A stretch of DNA of 64,000 nt, taken from assembly GCA_963817515.1 (NCBI GenBank), contig CAWFPJ010000008.1:21341-85340 (forward strand). Reading direction: 5' to 3'. The notes beneath the pieces are model-generated. The model saw only the letters and a program-made list of their open reading frames with translations. It had not been told where the DNA came from and did no database searches. This document shows, piece by piece, positions 46,827 to 55,680 of the stretch; within the stretch, counting starts at the first letter, position 1, and each line of letters opens with the position of its first letter. Source of the DNA: DATMNI01 sp963817515. Its GTDB lineage: Bacteria > Acidobacteriota > Terriglobia > Bryobacterales > Bryobacteraceae. Both the position numbers and the translations under genes were made by a program.

Positions 46827-48537
46827 ACTCTTCGACCAAACCCTGGAAAAATCCGAAGGTGAAAGGCTGCAGTTCCTCGAAGCCGCGCGCGCGGCGGAAC
46901 CCGAGATTGTGGCAGCCGTGCAACGTTTGCTGGATGCGCGACGGAAATCAGGCGGGTTTCTGGACGAGAGTCCGGGTTTGCAGAAGCTCGGCCGCTATCT
47001 TATTACGAGCGAACTAGGGCACGGAGCCATGGGCGTCGTGTACGCCGCAGTGGACCCGATGATCGGGCGTGAAGTGGCGCTCAAGGTCATTCGCATTGGC
47101 GCCTCAGCCGAAGTCAGCGCCGAGTTTCTCAAAGAGCGTCTGTTTCGAGAGGCGCACTCCATTGGAAGGTTATCTCACCCCGGAATCGTGGTCGTATTCG
47201 ATGTAGGACAGGATGGCGAGGTGGCGTTCATCGCCATGGAACTGGTGGAGGGGCAATCGCTGCATCAGTTGCTAACATCGCAGCGCCGTTTGGAGCGGGC
47301 CCAGGCCCTGGACATTCTTCGCCAGGCAGGCTCGGCCCTGGATTACGCGCACCGCAATGGAATCGTGCACCGGGACATCAAGCCCGCCAATATCATGGTG
47401 CACAAGAGCGGCATGGTGAAGATCGCGGATTTCGGCATCGCAAAGTTCTTGACGCCGCAGCATCAGACTGCGACGGGAATCACCCTTGGCACGCCGACTT
47501 ACATGTCTCCGGAACAGATCGGCATGCGGACCATAGATGGAAGGTCGGACCAGTTCTCGCTGGGCGTGGTGGCTTACGAGATGCTTGTAGGAGCGCGGCC
47601 CTTTCAAGCCGATTCGCTGCCAACTCTTGCTCATCAGATTGTCTATGCCGATTGTCCCTCGGCCCACGCAGCAGCCCCGTCTCTCGCGCTCCCGGCGGAC
47701 GGGGTCTTCCGCAAGGTTCTGGCCAAGCTTCCCGAAGACCGTTACCGATCCTGTATCGAATTCGTCGAAGCGCTGGACCAGGCGCTTCAACCCGGTCCGG
47801 CCGAGCCCCTGTCCCGTGGCACGGCAACGCAGCCGTCGAGAAAAATTGTGTACGCGGCAGGCGCTTTGGCTGCCGCTGCCATTCTGGCGGTTGCGATTTG
47901 GCTCTACCGCCCGGCCGGCACAAACTTGCCCCGTCTGTCTCAGCCTCCTCTCCCGAGTGCGATGATGCCGCCATCCGCAGCCTCTGTAAGCCCTGTCCGA
48001 ACCCCCGCCAAGGCCGTACCCGAGAACGTCATTGTCGCCGCTGCCCCCAAGAAAATGGAAGGCAGCGCGACTGAACGCGCCAAGCGGTTGTATGTCCAAG
48101 GTTTGGCCAAGCGGGAACAAGGACAGGTTCAAGCGCTCCCTCTGTTTCGCCAGGCCGCCGAACTCGGCGACCCGCGGGCCATGGTCGAACTCGGCGAAGC
48201 CGTGTTAGCGGGTGATGGCCAGGAGAAGGATGAGGCTCTTCGCTGGTTTCGCAAGGCGGCCGCGACTGGCGATACTCTTGCGATGCTCAACCTCGGCGTC
48301 ATGTACGACAGCGGCAACGGCGTCTCGGAGGATTACGAAGTGGCCGTCTCCTGGTACGCTCAAGCTGCGGCAGGTGGAAATCCTCCGGCTATGTATAACC
48401 TGGGACGAATGTATGAAAAGGGCCGCGGCGTTGCCAGGAATTTGGCGAAGGCCCAGGAACTCTATCGCCGTTCCGCCGCACTTGGAAACACAAGCGCCAA
48501 GACTCGTCTGAGCCAGCTCGCGCCTGGGGCAAAATAG
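46795..48537 (+). CDS. Transmembrane Ser/Thr kinase with Sel1 repeats
   Basis: A 580-residue protein. A short helical N-terminus precedes a PknB-type kinase domain (~residues 63-325): glycine loop LGHGAMGVVYAAVD, ATP lysine in VALKVI, catalytic IVHRDIKPANIMV and IADFGIAKF. A proline-rich part and a membrane helix (IVYAAGALAAAAILAVAIWLY) follow. The extracytoplasmic C-terminus carries three to four Sel1/TPR-like repeats (DEALRWFRKAAATGDTLAML, VAVSWYAQAAAGGNPPAMYN). The ATG at 46795 lies 32 bases inside the sigma gene, so the two are one transcription unit. Confidence 0.92.
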   Translation: MSPELHHRVRELFDQTLEKSEGERLQFLEAARAAEPEIVAAVQRLLDARRKSGGFLDESPGLQKLGRYLITSELGHGAMGVVYAAVDPMIGREVALKVIRIGASAEVSAEFLKERLFREAHSIGRLSHPGIVVVFDVGQDGEVAFIAMELVEGQSLHQLLTSQRRLERAQALDILRQAGSALDYAHRNGIVHRDIKPANIMVHKSGMVKIADFGIAKFLTPQHQTATGITLGTPTYMSPEQIGMRTIDGRSDQFSLGVVAYEMLVGARPFQADSLPTLAHQIVYADCPSAHAAAPSLALPADGVFRKVLAKLPEDRYRSCIEFVEALDQALQPGPAEPLSRGTATQPSRKIVYAAGALAAAAILAVAIWLYRPAGTNLPRLSQPPLPSAMMPPSAASVSPVRTPAKAVPENVIVAAAPKKMEGSATERAKRLYVQGLAKREQGQVQALPLFRQAAELGDPRAMVELGEAVLAGDGQEKDEALRWFRKAAATGDTLAMLNLGVMYDSGNGVSEDYEVAVSWYAQAAAGGNPPAMYNLGRMYEKGRGVARNLAKAQELYRRSAALGNTSAKTRLSQLAPGAK

Positions 48538-48571
48538 TGTTCATCGCAGTCAGGGCCCTAATCTACCACCC

Positions 48572-48608
48572 AAAAAAAGCCGCCCGCGGACCACAGTCCG
48601 CGGGCGGC
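48572..48608 (-). terminator. Rho-independent terminator of the Ala/Gly-rich exported protein gene
   Basis: A perfect 13-base stem, GCCGCCCGCGGAC (48579-48591) with GTCCGCGGGCGGC (48596-48608), has a four-base loop. Read on the minus strand it is followed by seven T residues (48578-48572), a textbook intrinsic terminator 25 bases beyond the stop at 48634. It may also stop reads from the convergent kinase gene. Confidence 0.9.
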
Positions 48609-48633
48609 GACTTGCACTCTGACCTAATCCACA

Positions 48634-50463
48634 CTACTTGACTTCAGTGAGTTTCCCGTTCACGAAAGTGATCTTCACCGCATCGTAGACATAGATCTTC
48701 TTGGCGCCCACATCGATCAAATCCTTCGGGTCGCCCATCATGCTCTTGACTTCATCAATCGTCATCCCAACGTCGAGCTTCTTTGCCTTCGGAGGCGCGG
48801 CCGGCGGAGGAGGTGCGCTCGAACCACCATCAGCGCTCGGGCCGCCCGCCGCTTCCTTCAGAACCTCCTGCTCCGCCTGATCGGCCTCCTTTGCCTCCTG
48901 GCTCAGTTCGGCCTTCACGTTCGGATCGGGTGGCGGCGCGGCTTGGGCGAATTCCGTCGGTTTCGCAGGCGCCAAAACTGACGCAGGAGCCGCCGGAATA
49001 CCACCCTGTCCCTGCTTCTTTTGCAAGTCGGCCAAACCCTGATCCAAAGTTTCACGCATGTGGTTCTGCATGTCCTGCAGATCTGAAACCTGCACCTGAA
49101 CCATAGATCCCTTGGCGCAGTCCTGGCCTTTGCTTGCCATCACCATCAGGTTGGCGGCCGGCGAGCCCGGAGGAACTGAACCCCGCAGTTGGAGCACATC
49201 GCCCTCTGTTACGAAGCATTCGCCGTTGGTGGAAGTCACATCCAAACCGGCGCCCACCACAAAAACATGCGGTTGATTATCGGCAAGCATCCGCGCGATG
49301 CCGCTTGAGGCCGGGTCAGGCGGAGCAGCCGCCCCGGCGTTCGCCTCTTGAGTTTCCAGAGCCAATTGCCGCTTTACCTCGTCGGCAATCATGTTCTTCA
49401 CATCCGGCGTCATTGGGGTGGCCGCGAAATTTGCGGCTGCCGCGGCTTCGGCTGCGCGCTCCTGATAGGCTGCGGCCAGAGTCTGAGAAACCAGATAGTC
49501 CGTCAGCCAAAAAGCCGGCCCGGCATAGGTCGGATAAGGTGAGAACCATCCGCCGTAGTAGCCATACCACGGGTTCGCCGCCCATCCCCAGCCATAAGCA
49601 ATGGGAACAGCCCACGGGTTATAGGCCCAGCCGTAGAAGCCCGGTGCATAGTAGGCTGCCGGCGCATATACGTTCAACGAAACGCCGCCCCACATGTAGG
49701 GCCGGTAGAACCGGCTGTAGGCTACCCCGTTGTAGTAATACGTCCGATGCACGTACGACATGCCGCGATACCCGTATGGATGCGAAATGTAGCCGTGGCC
49801 ATAACGATTGCTCACTACCCGCACGCCGCCCGGGCGCTCCCTGACGATGGTTCGACCGCCGCCCGGCCCGTGGTGAATATCCATGCCGCGCGCATGCACG
49901 TCCCGCGGATGGCCGCCCCGGTCAAAGGTAGCATGGTTACCGTTAGCCCCGTGCACCTCTCTCCCGCCTGGGGGAACTCGTCCGGCGCCGCCTCCTCGAG
50001 CTTCGTGCCCGCCAAAGCTCCTGCCACCTGCCGCCGAGGCACCACTCCTGCCGCCTGCTGCCGGCGCGCCGCCCCTGCCGCCTGCTGCCGAAGCACCGCC
50101 CCTGCCGCCCGCGCCCGGAGCACCACTTCTACCGCCGGCTGCCGGAGCACCACCTCGGCCACCCGCTGCGGGGGCGCCAGCTCTGCCTCCTGCAGCCGGA
50201 GCGGCACCTCTGCCACCTGCGGCTGGGGCAGCGCCTCTGCCACCCGCGGCTGGTGCGGCACCTCTGCCACCTGCGGCCGGTGCGGTGTGGGCCGCGGGGG
50301 CGGCGGTATGGGCCGCCGGCGCGGCATGAGCGGGAGCGGCCGCCGCGGGCTTGGCTGGTTTGGATTGTGGCGCCGCCGACGTGGGGGACACGCACAAAAG
50401 TGCGGCCATCACTGCCGGAGCGAGAACGGATAGAGTTGTAGCGTGCATTCTCATGGCTTTCAT
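48634..50463 (-). CDS. Exported Ala/Gly/Arg-repeat protein with BamE-like C-terminal module
   Basis: A 609-residue protein: signal peptide, then ~110 residues of a GAAPAAGGR-type repeat, and a Gly/His/Arg-rich region. A Tyr/Trp-rich segment follows (YNPWAVPIAYGWGWAANPWY), then a helical part and a 48-residue C-terminal module (KKLDVGMTIDEVKSMMGDP, then YVYDAVKITFVNGKLTEVK). That module resembles the BamE/SmpA fold and is repeated in the upstream neighbour. Probably a cell-surface or outer-membrane structural protein; no enzyme motif is seen. The ATG at 50463 has GGAG five bases upstream and an intrinsic terminator follows. Confidence 0.75.
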   Translation of the reverse strand: MKAMRMHATTLSVLAPAVMAALLCVSPTSAAPQSKPAKPAAAAPAHAAPAAHTAAPAAHTAPAAGGRGAAPAAGGRGAAPAAGGRGAAPAAGGRAGAPAAGGRGGAPAAGGRSGAPGAGGRGGASAAGGRGGAPAAGGRSGASAAGGRSFGGHEARGGGAGRVPPGGREVHGANGNHATFDRGGHPRDVHARGMDIHHGPGGGRTIVRERPGGVRVVSNRYGHGYISHPYGYRGMSYVHRTYYYNGVAYSRFYRPYMWGGVSLNVYAPAAYYAPGFYGWAYNPWAVPIAYGWGWAANPWYGYYGGWFSPYPTYAGPAFWLTDYLVSQTLAAAYQERAAEAAAAANFAATPMTPDVKNMIADEVKRQLALETQEANAGAAAPPDPASSGIARMLADNQPHVFVVGAGLDVTSTNGECFVTEGDVLQLRGSVPPGSPAANLMVMASKGQDCAKGSMVQVQVSDLQDMQNHMRETLDQGLADLQKKQGQGGIPAAPASVLAPAKPTEFAQAAPPPDPNVKAELSQEAKEADQAEQEVLKEAAGGPSADGGSSAPPPPAAPPKAKKLDVGMTIDEVKSMMGDPKDLIDVGAKKIYVYDAVKITFVNGKLTEVK

Positions 50464-50525
50464 ATATGCTCCAAATACTAGTTCAATCTTGGGAAGAAAA
50501 CTCTAATCAGGCCACTCAATATCGG

Positions 50526-51401
50526 TCACTCAATATCTGTGACCTTACCCTTGAGGAAAGTGACCTTGATATCCTGATACTTGTAAATTACCTTTGTGCC
50601 CAGCTCGATGATCTGAACAGGTTCGCCGAAGGTGGCTTTTACCTCATCGATTGTCTGCCCCAGCGAAATCTTTTTAGGAGCTGCCGGCGGTGGCGGCGGT
50701 GGCGGGATGTCGGCGAACTTTGGAGCTGGCTCAGGCGGCGGCTCCGGTGCAGGTGCCGGAGCGGCCTGTGTCCTGTGGACGACGGGGGCGACTGGGACCG
50801 GCGGGGCCGGGGCTCCCTGTGGGCCGCCGCCTGCCGTGGCGCCAGGGTCTGCTTCCGCGTCCTGGAACTTGAACACTTGCTCAATTACGCCCTGAACCGA
50901 TTTGAAATCGGTGGCGGCCAAAGCGCCTTTGATGAACTTGAAATCCACCTCGGCGCGATAAGGCTGGTGGGCCGGGTCCACGGCCTTCGGATTGCACGTT
51001 CCGCAGGATTGGACAATGAAGATGATGTTGTTGTCCTTCACTTCCGTCTTCAGCAGATAAACCTTCTCACCTACCGCCAGGGCGCGAGGGACGCCCGCAG
51101 ATGGTCTCGGACCCCCAAATGGGATTCTCGACCCGAGCCCGCTTTTCGCCAGGATCTGTCCATCCGCAAAAGAATTTGAGAATGGTTGCGACAACCGGAC
51201 GCGGGGGTTGGCCTGAACGCCATCCAATTGAACCACCAGAATCGTTCCCGGCTGCGCCACCCTAATGCCGCTTGCATCCATCACATTTGGCACATAAGTC
51301 GATTGCAATTGCTGCACAAGATTGCCGCCCTGCGGAGCCGCATGAATGACATTAATAAGTGACCCGGCCAGCAAAATGGCAGTCAACGTGATTGTTCGCA
51401 T
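50526..51401 (-). CDS. Exported protein with BamE-like C-terminal module
   Basis: A 291-residue protein with a signal peptide (RTITLTAILLAGSLINVIHA), a globular N-terminal domain (residues ~25-190, with VPNVMDASGIRVAQPGTILV and VGEKVYLLKTEVKDNNIIF), a Pro/Ala-rich linker, and a C-terminal module KKISLGQTIDEVKATFGEP...YKYQDIKVTFLKGKVTDIE. The module is clearly paralogous to that of the next gene downstream. Function unknown; the pairing suggests both act at the same envelope site. The ATG at 51401 is preceded by GGAGGAAAA. Confidence 0.75.
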   Translation of the reverse strand: MRTITLTAILLAGSLINVIHAAPQGGNLVQQLQSTYVPNVMDASGIRVAQPGTILVVQLDGVQANPRVRLSQPFSNSFADGQILAKSGLGSRIPFGGPRPSAGVPRALAVGEKVYLLKTEVKDNNIIFIVQSCGTCNPKAVDPAHQPYRAEVDFKFIKGALAATDFKSVQGVIEQVFKFQDAEADPGATAGGGPQGAPAPPVPVAPVVHRTQAAPAPAPEPPPEPAPKFADIPPPPPPPAAPKKISLGQTIDEVKATFGEPVQIIELGTKVIYKYQDIKVTFLKGKVTDIE

Positions 51402-51728
51402 TGGAAGTTTTCCTCCGTCACTCGAATGAAGTCCAGGCTACGCAAACCAAGCCAGACACTATCCGATAATTCGACAGGCTAAGGATACTCCTTCCCAGCC
51501 GAAACTTCAATTGGCCGGCTAAGTCGGTGTACTAGCTAGAACGTACCGGGTAGTACCAAGAGTAATGACAATCGGCTTTTGCGTTTGCCCGGCCCTCCGT
51601 CCTTCAGCCGCCTTTTGGCTTTCAATTCCCGCCCTCACTTGGAATAGCGTCAAAGGCGTACTCGAAATGCTCATAGTTACAAATTCTTTTTTAGCTGACC
51701 ATCGGATTGCCGCTGGTTCGGTTGCCGC
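51402..51728. other. Intergenic region with inverted GTACTA/TAGTAC boxes
   Basis: No gene is supported in these 327 bases. It must contain the promoter of the leftward exported-protein gene. GTACTA and TAGTAC, about 16 bases apart near 51530-51557, form an inverted pair that could be an operator; this is a visual match only. Confidence 0.35.
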
Positions 51729-52910
51729 CTATGTCACGCGGGCCGGCCAGATGGGGTTGCGGTCCACTTCCGCTTGGGGATTGCATGCCAGCCGCATGCA
51801 CAGGTTATTGCCGTTGCAGGGTGCGGTCCGCGTCAAGTGAACGCATGGTGAACAAGTGATCTTCTCGTAGTGGATCTCGTCGGTGCCCGATTCATTCGGC
51901 CGCAGCAGCGTCCTGGGATCGGTGGGGCCCCAGTATGATGTAGTCGGCGTTCCCATCAATCGGGCAAAGTGCAGCAGCGCCGAATCCACACAGAGAAGTT
52001 CCTGCAACCGTGCGATCCGGCGCAAGGAATCGGCCAGGGGCAACTCGCCCGCATGATTGATCACGGTGAGGCCCGCGATCCCCGCGCACAGAAAGCCGGC
52101 CAGTTCCAGGAGCGTCGGCCGGTCGAAAGCGCCGCCAAAAAGGTGGATCTCGATTTCGCCCCGCGACGCATATTGCAGGCGCTTGCGTTTTACAATCTCC
52201 ACCCATTCGGAGGGACGCAGCATGCGCTCCTTGCGAAGGGCCGAACAGGTGGGAGCGAGGCCGATGCCCGATCTGTCAATACCCGATCTGTCCGTGCCCG
52301 TCAGGTCCAACGCCTCGCGGAATGACCGGGTGCATTCCTCCATGCCCGGTATGGCGGCGCCGAAAAGGTGCGCCACCTGGTCGTAGAATTCGTAGACTCC
52401 GTTCGAAAGGTTGCAGAACAGCAGGTGGGTGGACAGGTCCCTGCGCCAAAACGATTCGCTGGTATAGAAGCCCACGCGGTTGCGCGCGCAAGTCAGGACG
52501 GAGAAGACCGTGCTCAGGCGGCTGTGGATCTCAAAATCCGCGAGAGCTTCGGAACGGAAAAGACGTGACACTGCCTTGACGGAATCAAGCAGCAGCGCGT
52601 ACGGCGAATCGTCGCGAATCACAATGATCTCGTCGAAGATTCCAAGAACTCTGGCAAACGGCTCCACCGCGGGCGTGGTCACGATGCTCAATCGCCGTAT
52701 GTGTTGAGCGCGCTTGAGCCCCAGCAGCGCGGGGTAGGCTATTACCAGGCTGCCGCCGCCGAGCATCTTCAGAAACGTCACCGAGGAACAATCCTTCAGG
52801 TTATGGTTGCGCCTGAGAAGTTTGCCCAGAAGCATGGTGGGCGGGCGCAGCACCATGTGCAGCAGCGTGCCGGCGTAGTAATCGATGAGCAGCTTGACCT
52901 GCAGAGTCAT
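51729..52910 (-). CDS. Glycosyltransferase family 9 (heptosyltransferase-like)
   Basis: A 393-residue GT9/ADP-heptose:LPS-heptosyltransferase-like protein with two Rossmann halves: FLKMLGGGSLVIAYPALLGL at the start and, later, EIEIHLFGGAFDRPTLLELA, GLTVINHAGELPLADSLRRI, LLCVDSALLHFARLMGTPTT and the WGPTDP motif. A Cys-rich tail (ITCSPCVHLTRTAPC) is typical of the family. It likely adds a sugar to lipopolysaccharide core or a related glycolipid. The ATG at 52910, with GGAG eight bases upstream, is preferred over an upstream extension. Last of a three-gene operon. Confidence 0.85.
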   Translation of the reverse strand: MTLQVKLLIDYYAGTLLHMVLRPPTMLLGKLLRRNHNLKDCSSVTFLKMLGGGSLVIAYPALLGLKRAQHIRRLSIVTTPAVEPFARVLGIFDEIIVIRDDSPYALLLDSVKAVSRLFRSEALADFEIHSRLSTVFSVLTCARNRVGFYTSESFWRRDLSTHLLFCNLSNGVYEFYDQVAHLFGAAIPGMEECTRSFREALDLTGTDRSGIDRSGIGLAPTCSALRKERMLRPSEWVEIVKRKRLQYASRGEIEIHLFGGAFDRPTLLELAGFLCAGIAGLTVINHAGELPLADSLRRIARLQELLCVDSALLHFARLMGTPTTSYWGPTDPRTLLRPNESGTDEIHYEKITCSPCVHLTRTAPCNGNNLCMRLACNPQAEVDRNPIWPARVT

Positions 52911-52914
52911 ACGA

Positions 52915-54732
52915 TTATCTCCTGGTGGCAGAGGCCTGCCGTAGTTCCGCCGCCCGCCGGCTCTGCTGTTCGGCATTCGCACGGTCGCCGGAATTCAGGA
53001 AATCCTGCGCCAGCGCCGCGTGCACCTGCGCATACCATCGCGCCAGCACGATGTCCTCATCTGTCCGGCTGGGCCTTTGCGGTCCCAGCTCGCTCACCGA
53101 TTGCGGCTCCGAACGCAGGGAATCGCTGTAGATCTGCGCGGCCCTTTGCGCGTCCCCCACATCCACCGCGGAATTGTGCAGCGGCGCCCAGTAGTAGAAG
53201 TATGGCGCGACATAATCCGTGGCGCGAATGGCCGGACGGGATGCGGGAAGCGGACGGGACGTCCAAAGAAACACCACCAGCAGCGCCGCTATCAGGCCCG
53301 CCAGCCGTGAGTATCTTCGCAATTGGATCCATTCCGCGGCGCGCACCATGGCGGCTGCGGCCAGCGGGATCATGGCGGCCAGGTATTGCACCCGATAGCG
53401 GGCAATGGCGGGAACTACCAGCATCAGCAGCATCCCGCCGGCAATTAGGATGTAGAGCGGAGCCAGTCGCCGAAAGTCCTGCAAACCTATAAGCAGGCCA
53501 AGCAGCATGAATGGCGCCAGCAGATAGTTGGTAAATGGCGCCCATCGCAATACCCGGGAATGCAATTGGAAGTAGTAGAAATTCTGGTTGTCCGGCTCTT
53601 CATACCAGCGCCAGAACTTGGCAAACTTCTTCCAGAGCAGGCGGGCATAGCTCCCCACCGTGCCGTGGCTGCGGATAGACATGAGCGCCACCGGCAGCAA
53701 CTTGGCGCCGGTGGCATCCAGAATCTGCTCCATCCTGGGGACGTCTAAAACGGGACCCCGGTCCGGGTCTGCCGAGACATCGTTGCCCAGGGCAAAGACT
53801 TCAGCGCCGTTGCCCACCAGGCTCAACGGAGGCGCCGCCACGGCCAGGTTGCGCAACACGGCGGGGGAAACGGCCAGCACGGCGCCCAACGCAACCCATA
53901 ACAGCCCGGAGGCGGCCAGGGGCTGCTTTCGACCGTGCCAGGCCAGAAGCCCGACGCATCCGAAAAAGAACAAGGCCATGCTGGTTTGGCAGAGGATGGC
54001 GGCGCCGAACAGGATGCCAGTCACGAAATAATCGCGCCAACCGCTGCTTCCATGCAACGCTCTTTCGACAAGGAAAACCAAGGCCATACTCAGAAACACC
54101 AGCAGAGTGGTGCGCAGCAGAGTCAGCTCATAGAAGAACAAGGGCGAATAGAACGTGATCAGCAGGCCGGCAATGGCTCCAGCCAGTTCGCCGAAGTAGC
54201 GCCGTGCGATTTCGTATACCAGCAGATTCGTCAACACCCCAAGGACCATCTGCCATGCGAACACCCAGCGGACGTCGCCGCCAAACAATTCGTAAGTGAG
54301 CGCGATCGCGTAAGCGTATAACGGTTCCTGGTGAAAAGTCTTGCCGCCGTACCATCGGTTCCATAGAGCCGTGCTCAGTGCGTTAGCATCACCCGCGGCC
54401 GAACCTGCCGGCAGATACGCGGCAATCTTTTCCGGGTGCTTCCGAAAATAGATCTCAGCGATGTCTCGGTTCCATTGGAAAATTGGGTGCAGTTCCTGAT
54501 TGGTCAGCCAATCCCCGGCCACAATCTCATGCGCCCAGCGGTCGAAGAAGTTCATATCCGACTCGGCCCAGCGATGCGCGGCGATCGAAGGCCCGCGACT
54601 CAACTCGGCGTAGTAACCGGCGCGCACCAATACGGAAATGCCGATGAGCGCCATGAGTATTGGCCTCCGGTGATTGCGCATCCAGGCTTCAATGCCGGTC
54701 ATCACCGGGCTTGTTGTTACGGCGCCCGTCAT
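52915..54732 (-). CDS. Polytopic glycosyltransferase-like membrane protein
   Basis: A 605-residue protein with about ten membrane helices, an N-terminal acidic loop (HRWAESDMNFFDRWAHEIVA), a conserved FHQEPLYAYAIALTYELFGG segment and RYFGELAGAIAGLLI, all in keeping with GT-C-fold enzymes that use lipid-linked sugars. A soluble C-terminal tail with helices (LARWYAQVHAALAQDFLNSG) resembles a TPR hairpin. Donor and acceptor are unknown. It overlaps the upstream methyltransferase gene by four bases and is followed four bases later by the GT9 gene. Confidence 0.82.
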   Translation of the reverse strand: MTGAVTTSPVMTGIEAWMRNHRRPILMALIGISVLVRAGYYAELSRGPSIAAHRWAESDMNFFDRWAHEIVAGDWLTNQELHPIFQWNRDIAEIYFRKHPEKIAAYLPAGSAAGDANALSTALWNRWYGGKTFHQEPLYAYAIALTYELFGGDVRWVFAWQMVLGVLTNLLVYEIARRYFGELAGAIAGLLITFYSPLFFYELTLLRTTLLVFLSMALVFLVERALHGSSGWRDYFVTGILFGAAILCQTSMALFFFGCVGLLAWHGRKQPLAASGLLWVALGAVLAVSPAVLRNLAVAAPPLSLVGNGAEVFALGNDVSADPDRGPVLDVPRMEQILDATGAKLLPVALMSIRSHGTVGSYARLLWKKFAKFWRWYEEPDNQNFYYFQLHSRVLRWAPFTNYLLAPFMLLGLLIGLQDFRRLAPLYILIAGGMLLMLVVPAIARYRVQYLAAMIPLAAAAMVRAAEWIQLRRYSRLAGLIAALLVVFLWTSRPLPASRPAIRATDYVAPYFYYWAPLHNSAVDVGDAQRAAQIYSDSLRSEPQSVSELGPQRPSRTDEDIVLARWYAQVHAALAQDFLNSGDRANAEQQSRRAAELRQASATRR

Positions 54733-55622
54733 TGTGGCGTGTCCCGAGCCTTTCGTAAGAGGATAAGGCTTTCTCCGGTGCGCAGGCGGAGCGTAGCGTG
54801 CCGCAGCGGCCGGAAGACCGCGGCCAGCAATTCCGCAGCCGGCGTCAGAACGGGATGCCGGTAAACGCGAAATTGGTCGCGAAGATATTCGAGGGTGACT
54901 GCCTTGGCGGCCGGCTTCATCGAGAGAATCTGAAAGCCCGCTTTACCGGCCAGCAGAGCCATCGAGCGCGGGTTCAGATAGTAGAGGTGCTCCACTTTGT
55001 AGTGCGTCCACTTCCTGCCCATCGCCAGACGGGTGAGGGAAGCCGTGTTGGGCGTGGTGATCAGGACTATCCCATCCGGGCGCAACAGCCGCCGCACGCG
55101 CGTGAGCGTATCCAATGGGTCCGCGACGTGTTCCAGCAGATCGGTCATGGTGATTGCGGAGAACCGGCCATCCTCGAACGGAGCGGTTTGAAGGGTGCCG
55201 TTGTGAATGCGGCCGGCGCCGAACTTCGCGGAGGCCAAGCCGGCGGCGTAATCCGAAATCTCTATGCCGTAGGGCTCAAAGCCTTGCTCACGCGCAACCT
55301 CCAGGAGCAGCCCGGTCGCCGTCCCGATGTCCAGCAGATCGCCGCCGCGATCGTCGCCCCCAATGTATTCCCGGGCGCGCCGTAAATGGTTGGCGAACGT
55401 CAGCTTTTTCATGGCGTCCACTGCCGGATTTCCCCCTTCAGCCATACCCCAGGAGCGATAGTATTCCGCTGTGTAAATTCGCCGCAAGTCATCCGGCGCG
55501 GGCAACGGGTCCAAAAACTCAAGCGAGCAGGAGCGGCATTTGAGCAGCGCGAAACGGCTTCCGCAAAGCGATTTCTGAAGGAGCCCGATCTCGCGCGAGC
55601 CGCACAGACGGCAGGCAACCAT
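54729..55622 (-). CDS. SAM-dependent methyltransferase with N-terminal zinc ribbon
   Basis: A 297-residue class I methyltransferase. The N-terminus carries a putative zinc site (CRLCGSREIGLL... CRSCSLEFLDPLP), and the Rossmann SAM-binding region is DLLDIGTATGLLLEVAREQG, with ITMTDLLEHVADPL further on. This Cys-pair plus UbiE/type-11 architecture is common in polysaccharide and lipid modification clusters. It is the first gene of the operon with the two glycosyltransferase-like genes. An in-frame TTG at 55637 is an alternative start. Confidence 0.87.
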   Translation of the reverse strand: MVACRLCGSREIGLLQKSLCGSRFALLKCRSCSLEFLDPLPAPDDLRRIYTAEYYRSWGMAEGGNPAVDAMKKLTFANHLRRAREYIGGDDRGGDLLDIGTATGLLLEVAREQGFEPYGIEISDYAAGLASAKFGAGRIHNGTLQTAPFEDGRFSAITMTDLLEHVADPLDTLTRVRRLLRPDGIVLITTPNTASLTRLAMGRKWTHYKVEHLYYLNPRSMALLAGKAGFQILSMKPAAKAVTLEYLRDQFRVYRHPVLTPAAELLAAVFRPLRHATLRLRTGESLILLRKARDTPQ

Positions 55623-55680
55623 TGGGTCGGCGTTCAAAGCGTAATCATACGATATTTCGCGATCGGACTATCATGAACGT

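Noticed and set aside
50010..50330. Array of short GC-rich repeats resembling a CRISPR or minisatellite
   Set aside because: The repeats are in frame and encode the PAAGGRG/GAAPAAGGR segment of the exported protein; there are no unique spacers and no cas genes.
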